From: Methylobacterium mesophilicum SR1.6/6
Lineage (GTDB): Bacteria; Pseudomonadota; Alphaproteobacteria; Rhizobiales; Beijerinckiaceae
Direction: 5' to 3'
DNA length: 64,000 bases
Assembly (NCBI RefSeq): GCF_000364445.2
Contig: NZ_CP043538.1
Location: 5,971,447-6,035,446 of the forward strand
The notes below the pieces were generated by a model, which was not told the origin of the DNA, did not search any database, and saw nothing but the letters and a program-made list of their open reading frames with translations. A program made the translations under genes and the position numbers. Positions 24,430 to 33,058 of the stretch are shown here, one piece after another (positions within the stretch are counted from its first letter, which is position 1; every line of letters starts with the position of its first letter).

Positions 24430-25704
24430 TCACCGCCCATGAGGCGGCAGGGGCGCGGTTCCGAACCGCGCCGATGAGATCGGCGACTCCAAGGTGCGGC
24501 GGTCGACGGCGACGACGCCCTGAGCCACGACCAGGATCGGCTCCTGACGCTCGACGATCACCTGCGGCGCGCAGGCGGCGTCGAAGGCCACGAGGTCGGC
24601 CCGCAGGCCGGGCGCCAGAATGCCCGGGCCGAGCCCCAGGACTTCCGCCGGCACGGCGGTGATCGGGTCGAGGAGCGCCGTCAGGTCCGCGTCGCTCCGG
24701 AGATCGAACCGGTAGGCGGCGAGCTGGGCCCGCGCGACCATGCTGGTGACCGAGGACGGGTTCCAGCAATCGCGGACGTTGTCGGTGCCGAAGCAGACCG
24801 CCACGCCGAGGTCCCGAAGACGCGGGATCGGTGGGCAGCGGCGCCCGCCCGGCACGCTGCTGAGGATCGCGACGCCCGCCCGGTTCAGGGCCTCGGCGGT
24901 CCGGCCGAGCCGCCGGTCGTCGGCGTCCGCGAGGGCGAAGGCGTGGCTGACGGTGACCCGCCCGCCGAGCCCGGCGGCGCGCGTGCGGGCCACGATCGCG
25001 TCGATCTCGTCGAGGCCGGCCTCCCCCGCGTCGTGCAGGTGGATGTCGATCCCGCGCCCGTGGCGCTCGGCCAGGGCGAAGACGGTGTCGAGCGGCCCGT
25101 CGCGATCCCCGTCGATGCCCACCGGATCGAGGCCGCCGACGAGGTCGGCCCCCATCCGCAGGGCTTCGTCGAGGTACGCCGCCACCGGCGGGCAGCGGAG
25201 GATTCCGCTCTGCGGGAAGGCGACGATCTGGATCTGCATCCGGTCCGACCAGCGCGCGCGCAGCGCGAGGATCTGCGCGAGATGATCGAGCCCGGTCACG
25301 TCGTCGATGTCGACATGGGTCCGCAGGCTCGTGGTTCCGCCGCGGATCATGCGGTCGAGGAGCGCCTCGGCACCCTGGCGGGCGAGGGGTGTGCGCGCGG
25401 CCCGGCGGAAGGCCTTCTCGTCCTCGATGATCGCCCGGACGGATCCCTGCGCCCGGTGCGGCCGCCAGTCCAGGCCGAGCATGCACTTGTCGAGGTGGAT
25501 ATGCCCATCCGACAGGCCCGGCAGCACCAGGGCCCCGGCGAGGTCGATGGTGCAGCCCGCGGGCGGCGCGGGCGCGTCGGCGTCGCGCAGTGCCGCCACG
25601 CGCCCGGCCGCGACGTCGATGGCGATGGTGCCGCCGTCGGCGGTGGTGGCGTTGGCCAGGCACAGGTCGCACGGAGCGTCTGGCATCGAATCGGATCCCG
25701 GCAT
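24430..25704 (-). CDS. Cytosine-deaminase-like amidohydrolase
   Basis: This 424-residue metal-dependent hydrolase belongs to the amidohydrolase superfamily. Visible motifs are DGHIHLDKCM (the HxH metal site), RTHVDIDD, DIHLHDAG, TVSHAFAL and FGTDNVRDCWNPSS, the last typical of cytosine deaminase CodA and related aminohydrolases. It probably deaminates a pyrimidine or triazine-like ring, but the substrate is not fixed by the sequence. GGGGAGG lies before the ATG at 25704. The gene is followed upstream by an NAD(P)-binding protein on the same strand, 34 bases away. Confidence 0.87.
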   Translation of the reverse strand: MPGSDSMPDAPCDLCLANATTADGGTIAIDVAAGRVAALRDADAPAPPAGCTIDLAGALVLPGLSDGHIHLDKCMLGLDWRPHRAQGSVRAIIEDEKAFRRAARTPLARQGAEALLDRMIRGGTTSLRTHVDIDDVTGLDHLAQILALRARWSDRMQIQIVAFPQSGILRCPPVAAYLDEALRMGADLVGGLDPVGIDGDRDGPLDTVFALAERHGRGIDIHLHDAGEAGLDEIDAIVARTRAAGLGGRVTVSHAFALADADDRRLGRTAEALNRAGVAILSSVPGGRRCPPIPRLRDLGVAVCFGTDNVRDCWNPSSVTSMVARAQLAAYRFDLRSDADLTALLDPITAVPAEVLGLGPGILAPGLRADLVAFDAACAPQVIVERQEPILVVAQGVVAVDRRTLESPISSARFGTAPLPPHGR

Positions 25705-25738
25705 CACGCTGATCCTCCCCTCGCGGGCGCCGCGGCTG

Positions 25739-26389
25739 TCAGAACGGGAAGGCATGGTTGATCAGCACGACCGCCTTGCGGATCTGATCCGTGTCCGCGA
25801 TCTGCCGGACGATGAAGTGGGCCACGTCGGCCCGCGCGATCAGCCCGTTGCGCCACGCGGACGGCACGTCGAGCACGCGGTAGCGGCCGGTCGCTCCCCC
25901 TCCGGTCAGCACGCCGGGCCGGACGAGCGTCCAGTCCAGGCTGCTCCGGCGGATGCGCATCTCCTGAGCGTCCTTGTCGTCGTAGGCGCGGCCGAACACC
26001 AGCCGGAACGGCAGGCGCTGCAGCAGCCCGATGGCGTCGCGGCTGTCGCCCGCGCCGAAGCCCGTGACCGCGATCAGGCGCCGGACCCCGGCCTTCTCCA
26101 TGGCGGGAACGAGGAGGTTCGTCGCGTCGGAGAACAGGCGGACCGGGGCGAGCAGGTCGCGGCCGGGAACGCCCAGGGCCTGGACCACGACATCCACGCC
26201 GTCGAGGGCGGCCGCGATGTCGGGCGCGTTCAAGGCATCACCGGGAAACCGCTCCACGCTCGGCGCGGACACGGAGATCGCGTTCGCCGAGCGGGCGAAG
26301 GCGCGCACGCGATGGCCCGCGGCCGAGGCTGCCTTGACCGTCTCCAGGCCGATGCCCTGGCTGGCTCCGATGACGAGGATATGGGCCAT
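25739..26389 (-). CDS. NAD(P)-binding (NmrA/BVR-B-like) oxidoreductase
   Basis: This 216-residue Rossmann protein of the atypical/extended SDR group has the cofactor loop VIGASQGIGLE and the pattern LIAVTGFGAGDSRDAIG, similar to NmrA-like and biliverdin-reductase-B-like proteins. RPGVLTGGGATGRYRVL lies in the C-terminal half. It may be a reductase or a redox-state sensor. The ATG at 26389 follows AGGAT. It likely forms an operon with the amidohydrolase downstream. Confidence 0.83.
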   Translation of the reverse strand: MAHILVIGASQGIGLETVKAASAAGHRVRAFARSANAISVSAPSVERFPGDALNAPDIAAALDGVDVVVQALGVPGRDLLAPVRLFSDATNLLVPAMEKAGVRRLIAVTGFGAGDSRDAIGLLQRLPFRLVFGRAYDDKDAQEMRIRRSSLDWTLVRPGVLTGGGATGRYRVLDVPSAWRNGLIARADVAHFIVRQIADTDQIRKAVVLINHAFPF

Positions 26390-26701
26390 GAGGTGATCCT
26401 TTCTCGGTACCGGCAGCAGAGCGCAGGATGCGGGCCGGCGCCATGTGGCCGCTTGCCCTGGTGGCCGCTTGCCCTGGTGGCCGCCCGGAGTCATCGACAC
26501 GGGCGCGGTGCCGGTGAGCAAGGTCATGGCCCGAATGGAGGCCGACGCGACCAACGCCGCATGGTGGCGGATCACCGTTCCGTGCCAACGTCCTCTGGAG
26601 ACCCGGTCGCCGGGCGAGTGGTGGGCGCCCCCGGACGAGGTGTTCCACCGCGACTGGAGCGGCCGTCTCCGTACCGAAACACAGCCCGCTGGGAGCGAGA
26701 C
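26390..26701. other. Divergent intergenic region with a short tandem repeat
   Basis: This gap lies between the minus-strand NAD(P)-binding gene and the plus-strand SDR gene, so it holds two promoters. The only structure I see is the 16-bp tandem repeat at 26445. I see no credible small gene. Confidence 0.4.
26445..26484. repeat. 16-bp tandem repeat, 2.5 copies
   Basis: Two identical copies of GTGGCCGCTTGCCCTG (26445-26460 and 26461-26476) are followed by a partial third (GTGGCCGC). It lies in a divergent promoter region, 56 bases before the minus-strand start. Identical copies suggest a recent slippage event. Confidence 0.75.
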
Positions 26702-27430
26702 ATGGCAGATCTATCCGGGAAGACGGTCCTGATCACGGCGGCCGCGCAGGGCATCGGGCGCGCGAGCGCCCTCGCCTTCGCGCGCGCCGGAGCCCAGGTC
26801 CACGCCACCGACATCAACGCGGCGGCGCTCGGCGAGCTGCGGGCCGACGGCGTCAGGACCGCGATCCTCGATGTGCGCGATGCCGGCGCGGTCGCCGCCC
26901 TGGTCGAGGGGATCGGACCGGTGGACGTGCTGTTCAACTGCGCCGGCGTGGTCCACGGCGGGACCATCCTGGAGATGCCCGACGCCGATCTCGACTTCGC
27001 CCTCGACCTCAACGTCAAGGCGATGATCCGCACGATCCGCGCCGTGCTGCCCGGCATGATCGAGCGGCGGGACGGCGCCATCATCAACATGGCCTCGGTG
27101 GCATCCTCGGTGAAGGGCGTGCCGAACCGCTTCGCCTACGGCCTCACCAAGGCGGCGGTGATCGGGCTGACCAAGGCGGTGGCGGCCGATTACGTCGCCG
27201 ACAACGTCCGCTGCAACGCGATCTGTCCGGGCACCGTGGAGAGCCCGTCGCTGCAGGAGCGCATCCGGGCGCAGGGCGATTACGAGCAGACCCGCGCGGC
27301 CTTCATCGCCCGGCAGCCGATCGGGCGGCTGGGCACGCCGGAGGAGATTGCCGACCTCGCCGTCTACCTGGCCGGGGCGACCTACACGACCGGTCAGGCC
27401 GTCGCCATCGACGGCGGCTGGACGATCTGA
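26702..27430 (+). CDS. Short-chain dehydrogenase (BDH2 / keto-deoxy-fuconate dehydrogenase-like)
   Basis: This 242-residue classical SDR has the cofactor motif ITAAAQGIGRA, NCAG (FNCAGVVHGGTI), catalytic Ser in INMASVASS, and YGLTK. The pattern FNCAGVVHGGTILE and the C-terminal QPIGRLGTPEEIADLAVYLA match the DHRS6/BDH2 and 2-keto-3-deoxy-L-fuconate dehydrogenase group. It probably oxidises a hydroxy acid or sugar acid with NAD. The link to sugar-acid catabolism is notable because a keto-deoxy-arabonate dehydratase lies 7 kb downstream, but they are not in one operon. Confidence 0.87.
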   Translation: MADLSGKTVLITAAAQGIGRASALAFARAGAQVHATDINAAALGELRADGVRTAILDVRDAGAVAALVEGIGPVDVLFNCAGVVHGGTILEMPDADLDFALDLNVKAMIRTIRAVLPGMIERRDGAIINMASVASSVKGVPNRFAYGLTKAAVIGLTKAVAADYVADNVRCNAICPGTVESPSLQERIRAQGDYEQTRAAFIARQPIGRLGTPEEIADLAVYLAGATYTTGQAVAIDGGWTI

Positions 27431-27552
27431 GCCAGGGCCGTCCGTCCGGCAGAGGTCCGGCACCACTCCGGTGATCTTCGCGGTGCTCGGAACGCCGGCG
27501 TCCGAGGCCGGAAGCCGGCGCGCGGGGCGACCAGTCTCCACCCGGGCGGGCC

Positions 27553-27996
27553 TCAGAAGCGTGCCACGAGGCCGACGCCGCCGATCATCAGGGCGCCACC
27601 GAGGACGCGCCACAGGCCTGCCGGGTGTTCCTTGAAGCCCACCAGGCCGAAATGGTCGAGGAGGATCGAGGTGACGACGCCGGCGGTGACGATCAGCCCG
27701 AGGAACGTGGCCGCTCCGATCGCCTTCGAGATGTAGAGCTGCGCCGCCGTGATGGCGGCACACATCAGGCCGCCCAGCCACGCCCACCAGGGCACCTCTG
27801 CGAGGCGGTCCGCGGTCGGCAGGCCGAACTGTCCCGACACGATCATGATCACCGCGAGGGTCGCGATGCTGACGAGGAGGCTCACCACGCCGGCCAGGAG
27901 CGGCCGCGCGAGGGACTTGGCGAGGCCCGCGTTCTGTCCGGGTTCGACCGCGCTCGCGAGGCCCGCCAGCAGAGCGACGCCGTAGAGGAAGATCAT
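27553..27996 (-). CDS. YdcZ/DUF606-type DMT membrane protein (copy 1)
   Basis: This 147-residue protein has five membrane helices and belongs to the DMT-superfamily YdcZ (DUF606) family. Key blocks are AVEPGQNAGLAKSLARPLLA near the start, VPWWAWLGGL and ILLDHFGLVGFKEHPAG. Such short proteins usually work as homo- or heterodimers, as suggested by the second copy just upstream. The exported compound is unknown. It starts at 27996. Confidence 0.85.
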   Translation of the reverse strand: MIFLYGVALLAGLASAVEPGQNAGLAKSLARPLLAGVVSLLVSIATLAVIMIVSGQFGLPTADRLAEVPWWAWLGGLMCAAITAAQLYISKAIGAATFLGLIVTAGVVTSILLDHFGLVGFKEHPAGLWRVLGGALMIGGVGLVARF

Positions 27997-28040
27997 GGTC
28001 GCATCCCGATGGGTGGGTATGGAATCGGCGGCGTGACCGG

Positions 28041-28490
28041 TCAGAACACCGCCACGAGGGCGACGCCCGCGATCATCAGGGCACCCCCGACGACCCGCCA
28101 CCGGCTGGCGGGATGACGCTCGAAGCCGACGAGACCGAAATGGTCGAGGGCGATCGAGCCGATCACGCCCGCCGTGATGACGCAGCCCAGGAAGGGTGCG
28201 GCACCGACCTTTTCCGAGACGTAGAGCTGCGCCAGGACGACACCGGCGCCCAGGATGCCGCCGGGCCAGGCCCACCAGGGGACCGGAGTGGCTTCGCCGG
28301 CTCTCGCCGCGCCGCGCCACCGGAGGATGGCCATGGCGCCGAAAATGCAGGCCATCGCCAGCGCGAAGCAGAACAGTCCGGCCAGCATCGGCTGCCCGGT
28401 GACCTTGGCGAGGGTCGCGTTCTGACCCGGCTCGACGGCGTTGGCGATGCCGGCGAGCAGGGCGAGACCGTAGAGATACCATTTGGACAA
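28041..28490 (-). CDS. YdcZ/DUF606-type DMT membrane protein (copy 2)
   Basis: This 149-residue paralogue of the gene at 27553 has the same AVEPGQNATLAKV, VPWWAWPGGILGAG and ALDHFGLVGFERHPAS blocks. It lies 44 bases upstream on the same strand. I use a TTG start at 28490 because the conserved N-terminus (SKWYLYGLALLAG) begins there; an ATG at 28586 would add 32 non-conserved residues. The two copies probably form a heterodimeric small transporter. Confidence 0.82.
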   Translation of the reverse strand: MSKWYLYGLALLAGIANAVEPGQNATLAKVTGQPMLAGLFCFALAMACIFGAMAILRWRGAARAGEATPVPWWAWPGGILGAGVVLAQLYVSEKVGAAPFLGCVITAGVIGSIALDHFGLVGFERHPASRWRVVGGALMIAGVALVAVF

Positions 28491-28723
28491 GGCGGGGGAT
28501 CCCGGCGGAGAAGAGGCCGCGCCGGGCCCGGCCCGACGCGGATGGTCTGCTGCCAAACCCACCGTAACGCCGGACGACTGCATCACGTCGAGGGCATGAC
28601 CCGGGACAGATCGACTCAGGGCGCGGTCCGGCCGGGCGCGGGCGCCGGCTGCCGGGTCATCGGGCGCTGGGGCGTCGGGAAAGTTTCCGCGCCTCGGGGC
28701 GTTTGCCTCCGTAACCCGAGTGG

Positions 28724-30748
28724 ATGATGGACGCCCGCAGCCCGACGACGCATCCGACGGGCCACGCCCGTCAGGCGGAACTGACGTTGCGGGGTGTCGC
28801 GCTCGGCGCGGCCATCACGGTCGTGTTCATGGCGGCCAACCTCTACATGGGCCTGAAGACCGGGATGACGTTCTCATCGTCGATTCCGGCCGCGATGATC
28901 TCCATGGGCGCGTTCCGCCTGATGGGCGGCGCCGGCATCCTCGAGAACAACATCGTGCAGACGCAGGCCTCGGCCGCCGGCACGCTCTGCAACGTCATCC
29001 TGGCGCTGCCGGGCCTGATTCTCATCGGACACTGGCACGGCTTCCCGTTCTGGCAGACCACGGCCGTCTGCATGCTCGGCGGCCTGCTCGGCGTCGCCTT
29101 CTCGATCCCGCTCCGCCGTGCCCTCGTTTCCGGCAGCGACCTGCCCTACCCGGAGGGCGTCGCCGCCGCCGAGGTGCTCAAGACGGGCCAGGAGGAGGAG
29201 GGTGGCCAGGGCCTGCGCGACCTGCTCGGGGCCGCCGCGGTCGCCGGAACGATCGGGCTCGCCACCAGCGGGTTGCGGATCCTGGGCGACGGCATGCACG
29301 GCGCCGTCAGCCTCGGCGGTGCGGTCTTCCGCACCGGAACCGGCTTCTCGCTGGCGCTTGTCGGCGTCGGCTACCTCGTGGGCATCGGTGCCTGCCTCGC
29401 GCTGCTCACCGGCGTCGTGATCGCCTGGGGGATCGCGGTCCCGCTGCTCACCGCCCTCGCGCCCGAGGCCGGGACGTCCGCGGAGGCGGTCGCCGAGGCG
29501 GTCTGGTCCGGGCAGGTGCGCCTGATGGGCGCCGGCATCATCGCGGTGGGCGGGCTGTGGACGGTCGGATCGCTGGCGCGCCCGATCCTCGGGAGCATCC
29601 GCGCGGCCCTCTCGGGAAGCGGCGGCCTCGGCGAGGACCAGCCCCGCGAGGAGCGCGACCTGCCGATCCTCTGGGTCGCCGCCGCGACGCTCGCCCTGTG
29701 CGTGCCGCTCGCCGTCCTGTTCGGGTTCTTCGAGAAGCCGGCCGAACTCGGCAACCTGACAATCGTGCTGGCGGTCGCCGCGACCCTTCTCACGGTGCTG
29801 TTCGGATTCCTGATGGCGGCGGCCTGCGGCTACCTCGCGGGTCTCCTCGGCTCCTCGTCGAGCCCGATCTCGGGGATCGGGATCCTGACCACGATGGCGA
29901 CCGCGCTGCTCCTGCCGTTCATCCTCGGGCATTCCGCCGGGCCGGAAGGCGACCGGTTCGTCACCGGCATGGCGCTGCTGCTGACCGCCGTCATCATCAC
30001 CACGTCGTCGATCGCCAACGACAACCTGCAGGATTTGAAGACCGGTCAGGTCCTCGGCGCCACGCCCTGGCACCAGCAGGTCGCGCTCATCATCGGCGTG
30101 GCCGTGGGCGCCGTGGTGATCGCCCCGCTCCTGTCGCTGCTCTACGAGGCCTACGGCTTCGTCGGCGCGCCGGCGCGCGACGGGCAGGATCCGGGCAGCG
30201 CCATGCCGGCGCCCCAGGCCGCGCTGATGACCCAGATCGCGAACGGCATCACCCACAGCGAGCTGCCCTGGCGCATGGTCCTGATCGGCGCCGGGCTCGG
30301 CGTGGTGCTGGTGGCCGCGGAGTCGTGGCTGAAGCGGCGCAAGCTCACCTTCCCAGCGCTGACGGTCGGCATCGGCATGTACCTGCCGCTCTCGGTGGAG
30401 ATGACGATCGCCATCGGGGGCGTGCTCGGCTGGATCGCCGAGCGCCGGCTGCGTGCCCGGCTCGGCGGCACGGACCACAAGAGCGACGGCGGGACGGCCG
30501 ACAAAGCGGTCGGGGCCGCCCGCCGCCGTGGCGTGCTCCTCGCCTCCGGTTTCCTCGTCGGGGAGAGCTGCGTCGGCGTGCTGCTCGCCGGGACCGACCT
30601 CCTGGCGGGGCACAGCTCGGCGATCGCGATCGTCGGGAAGGATTTCGCGACCTATGCGACGTGGCTCGGCCTCGCGGTCTTCCTGGCGAGCCTCGCCGTC
30701 TACCTGCGGCTGGTCTCGACGCCGGCCGCGGCGCCGCGAGAATCCTGA
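28724..30748 (+). CDS. OPT family oligopeptide/metal-chelate transporter
   Basis: This 674-residue inner-membrane protein has about 14-16 helices. It matches the bacterial OPT family by ANLYMGLKTGMTFSSSIPAA, NNIVQTQASAAG, GSDLPYPEGVAAAEVL, SSPISGIGILTTM and, near the end, GIGMYLPLSVEMTIAIGG. Proton-coupled OPT proteins import small peptides, siderophores or metal chelates. The ligand is unknown. Two adjacent ATG codons (28724, 28727) are possible starts. It stands alone, flanked by a dispersed palindrome downstream. Confidence 0.9.
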   Translation: MMDARSPTTHPTGHARQAELTLRGVALGAAITVVFMAANLYMGLKTGMTFSSSIPAAMISMGAFRLMGGAGILENNIVQTQASAAGTLCNVILALPGLILIGHWHGFPFWQTTAVCMLGGLLGVAFSIPLRRALVSGSDLPYPEGVAAAEVLKTGQEEEGGQGLRDLLGAAAVAGTIGLATSGLRILGDGMHGAVSLGGAVFRTGTGFSLALVGVGYLVGIGACLALLTGVVIAWGIAVPLLTALAPEAGTSAEAVAEAVWSGQVRLMGAGIIAVGGLWTVGSLARPILGSIRAALSGSGGLGEDQPREERDLPILWVAAATLALCVPLAVLFGFFEKPAELGNLTIVLAVAATLLTVLFGFLMAAACGYLAGLLGSSSSPISGIGILTTMATALLLPFILGHSAGPEGDRFVTGMALLLTAVIITTSSIANDNLQDLKTGQVLGATPWHQQVALIIGVAVGAVVIAPLLSLLYEAYGFVGAPARDGQDPGSAMPAPQAALMTQIANGITHSELPWRMVLIGAGLGVVLVAAESWLKRRKLTFPALTVGIGMYLPLSVEMTIAIGGVLGWIAERRLRARLGGTDHKSDGGTADKAVGAARRRGVLLASGFLVGESCVGVLLAGTDLLAGHSSAIAIVGKDFATYATWLGLAVFLASLAVYLRLVSTPAAAPRES

Positions 30749-30791
30749 CGGATCCGCCGGGTCAGCGGGCGGTTGCCCCTTGTGAGGCCGT

Positions 30792-30880
30792 CGTCTCCGC
30801 GGGCGCAGCGAAGCGATCCGGCGATCCCCGCGCCCATCATCGGCGCGCTGTGCCGGGTCGCCTCGCTGCGCGCGATGACG
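30792..30880. repeat. Dispersed palindromic element, family A
   Basis: Two imperfect arms, 30792-30820 and 30853-30880, are inverted copies of a CGTC...GCGCAGCGA...ATCCGG type sequence. A close relative lies at 42253-42343. Such REP-like elements are common between genes of Methylobacterium and form long hairpins in RNA. Confidence 0.7.
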
Positions 30881-30944
30881 GGGATGGACGCCGATGAGAC
30901 CCGAGCACCGGTCACCCCGGCCATCCCCCGAGATGGAGTTGCGC

Positions 30945-31454
30945 ATGGCAGCGGCTGAACCCCGAGGGCGCGTCTTCCCGCTGAGCGCCGGCATCCTGTT
31001 CGGGCTCGGGCTCGGCGGCTTCTTCGACGGGATCGTGCTTCACCAGATGCTGCAATGGCACCACATGCTGAGCAGCTGGTACCCGATCGACTCGATGGCG
31101 AATCTTGAGCTGAACACGCTCTGGGACGGCATCTTCCACAGCGCGACCTACGTCTTCGTCGTCCTGGGACTGTTCCTCCTCTGGCGCACGGCACACCGGT
31201 CGCACCTCTACTGGTCCAACAAGCTCCTGGCCGGGTCGCTCCTGATCGGCTGGGGCCTGTTCAACCTCGTCGAGGGCGTGATCGATCACGAGATCCTCGG
31301 CGTGCACCACGTCAACGAGCAGATGCCGCGGACGCAGTGGCTCTACTGGGATGTCGGTTTCCTGATCTGGGGCGGGGCCATGCTGGCCGCGGGCCTGGGC
31401 CTCGTGCAGGTCGGCCGCGCGGAGGAGGCGTCGGTGGCGCGGATGCCGGCATGA
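30945..31454 (+). CDS. DUF2243 membrane protein
   Basis: This 169-residue protein has four membrane helices. The conserved blocks GLGGFFDGIVLHQMLQWHHM, GIFHSATYVFVVLGLFLLW and NLVEGVIDHEILGVHHVNE define DUF2243. Numerous histidines at helix ends (HQ, HH, DHE, HHVNE) suggest metal or haem binding, resembling small CtaG- or DUF2243-type proteins near cytochrome oxidases. The ATG at 30945 has GGAG six bases upstream. Its stop overlaps the next start (ATGA). Confidence 0.85.
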   Translation: MAAAEPRGRVFPLSAGILFGLGLGGFFDGIVLHQMLQWHHMLSSWYPIDSMANLELNTLWDGIFHSATYVFVVLGLFLLWRTAHRSHLYWSNKLLAGSLLIGWGLFNLVEGVIDHEILGVHHVNEQMPRTQWLYWDVGFLIWGGAMLAAGLGLVQVGRAEEASVARMPA

Positions 31455-31606
31455 GCGCCGTCGGCACCGCCCTCCGGCCGGCGCTGCCCTGGCTGGTCCT
31501 GGCGGCCGGCCTGATCCTCGCCACCGTGCCCGCCTGGCGCCCACTCGTCTTCGGGTCCGCGCTCACGATCGAGGACCTTCTCAGCCTGCGCTGCCTGCCG
31601 CGCTGA
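31451..31606 (+). CDS. Small membrane protein coupled to DUF2243
   Basis: This 51-residue protein starts within the DUF2243 stop (ATGA overlap), which is the main support for it. It has one or two hydrophobic segments (ALPWLVLAAGLILATVPAW) and a C-terminal LLSLRCLPR. It is probably an accessory subunit or stabiliser of the DUF2243 protein. The family is not recognised. Confidence 0.6.
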   Translation: MSAVGTALRPALPWLVLAAGLILATVPAWRPLVFGSALTIEDLLSLRCLPR

Positions 31607-31619
31607 CGCGCAGGCCCGC

Positions 31620-32381
31620 TCAGATGTCGTCCGACGCCGCGCCGAGCAGGGTCCGCACGAACCGGCGGGTCCGCGGATCGCCCGGCCGGGCGAACAGGTC
31701 TGCGGCCGGTCCCTGCTCGACGATCGTGCCGCCCTCCAGGAACACCACCGTGTCGGCGACGCGTCGCGCGAGCCGCAGGTCGTGCGTCGCCATCAGCATG
31801 GTCATGCCCCCGACCGCGAGGCCGGCGAGCACGTCGACCACCTCGGCGGCGAGTTCCGGATCGAGGGCCGAGGTCGGCTCGTCGCACAGAAGCAGGCGCG
31901 GGGAGGGGGCGAGCGCGCGGGCGATCGCGACGCGCTGCTGCTGGCCGCCCGACAGGCTGGCGGGCCAGTCCGCGGCCCGGTGGGCGAGGCCGACCCGATC
32001 CAGCAGCTCCAGGGCCCGGACCCGCGCCCGGGGCGGCGGCCATTTGGCGACGGTGACGAGCCCCTCCGTGACGTTCTCCAGCACGGTGCGATGGGGGAAA
32101 AGCTGGAAGTTCTGGAACACCATGCCGGTCTGGCGGCGGACGGCGAGCACCGCCCGCCGGGCGGGCGGCCTGTCGGACCGGAAGGCGATGCGGATGTCGC
32201 CGAGGGTCAGCGTTCCGGCCTGTGGGATCTCGAGGAGGTTCGCGCAGCGCAGGAGCGTCGACTTGCCCGAGCCCGAGGGGCCGATCAGGGCGGTGACGCG
32301 TCCCTCCGGGATGCCGAGATCGACGCCGCGCAGGACGGGGACGGCCCCGAAGCGCTTCTCGATGGCCGACAGGGCGATCAC
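31620..32381 (-). CDS. Polar amino-acid (cystine-type) ABC ATPase
   Basis: This 253-residue ATPase belongs to the GlnQ/TcyN group. Walker A is GPSGSGKST, the Q-loop MVFQNFQLFPHRTVLENV, the signature SLSGGQQQR, Walker B LLLCDEPTSALDP, and the switch His in MATHDLRLA. It starts at GTG, overlapping the permease stop by four bases (GTGA). It powers the importer formed with the permease at 32378 and the binding protein at 33464. Confidence 0.92.
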   Translation of the reverse strand: MIALSAIEKRFGAVPVLRGVDLGIPEGRVTALIGPSGSGKSTLLRCANLLEIPQAGTLTLGDIRIAFRSDRPPARRAVLAVRRQTGMVFQNFQLFPHRTVLENVTEGLVTVAKWPPPRARVRALELLDRVGLAHRAADWPASLSGGQQQRVAIARALAPSPRLLLCDEPTSALDPELAAEVVDVLAGLAVGGMTMLMATHDLRLARRVADTVVFLEGGTIVEQGPAADLFARPGDPRTRRFVRTLLGAASDDI

Positions 32382-33058
32382 GCGCGCGCCTCCAGGTAGC
32401 CGCCGTAGCGCCCGAGGCGCTGCTCCAGGAGGGCCTGCAGCCAGGACAGGAGCGTGGACAGGACGAGGTAGATCAGGGCAGCCTCGATGTAGAGGATCAG
32501 GGGCTCGTAGGTGACGGCGACGATGCGCTGGGCCGCCTGGAACAGCTCCGGAACCGTGATGGCGGCAGCCAGCGAGGTGTCCTTCACGAGGGCGATGAAG
32601 GAGTTGGAGAGCGACGGCACCGCCACCCGTGCCGCCTGCGGCAGGATCGTGCGGCGCATGGCCTGAACCGGGTTCATGCCGACCGCGTAGGCGGCCTCCC
32701 ACTGGCCCTTCGGGATCGACGCGATGGCGGCGCGGACGATCTCCGACGCGTAGGCGCCGACATTGAGCGTGAAGCCGATCACGGCGGCCGGGAAGGCGTC
32801 GATCAGGATGCCGGCGCTCGGCAGGCCGTAGAAGATCACGAAGAGCTGCACGAGGAGCGGGGTGCCCCGGAAGATCCAGACGTAGAGCCGGGCCAGGGCC
32901 GCCAGCGGACGGGGTGCGAACAGGCGCACGAGGGCGGTCGCGAGGCCGAGGGCCAACCCCAGCGCGAAGGCGATGAGCGTCAGGGGTACCGTGAAGCGCA
33001 GGCCGGCCGCGAGCAGCGGCCCGAGCGACTGGAGCATGAGGTCGAGCCAGTGCGGCAC
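32378..33058 (-). CDS. Polar amino-acid (cystine-type) ABC permease
   Basis: This 226-residue permease has five helices typical of the HisMQ/TcyL family. Family blocks are YVWIFRGTPLLVQLFVIFYG, VGAYASEIVRAAIASIPKGQ and the ATPase-contact loop GQWEAAYAVGMNPVQAMRRT. No second permease gene is present, so it probably acts as a homodimer, as in TcyL/YecS. It is coupled to the ATPase gene downstream. Confidence 0.92.
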   Translation of the reverse strand: MPHWLDLMLQSLGPLLAAGLRFTVPLTLIAFALGLALGLATALVRLFAPRPLAALARLYVWIFRGTPLLVQLFVIFYGLPSAGILIDAFPAAVIGFTLNVGAYASEIVRAAIASIPKGQWEAAYAVGMNPVQAMRRTILPQAARVAVPSLSNSFIALVKDTSLAAAITVPELFQAAQRIVAVTYEPLILYIEAALIYLVLSTLLSWLQALLEQRLGRYGGYLEARA

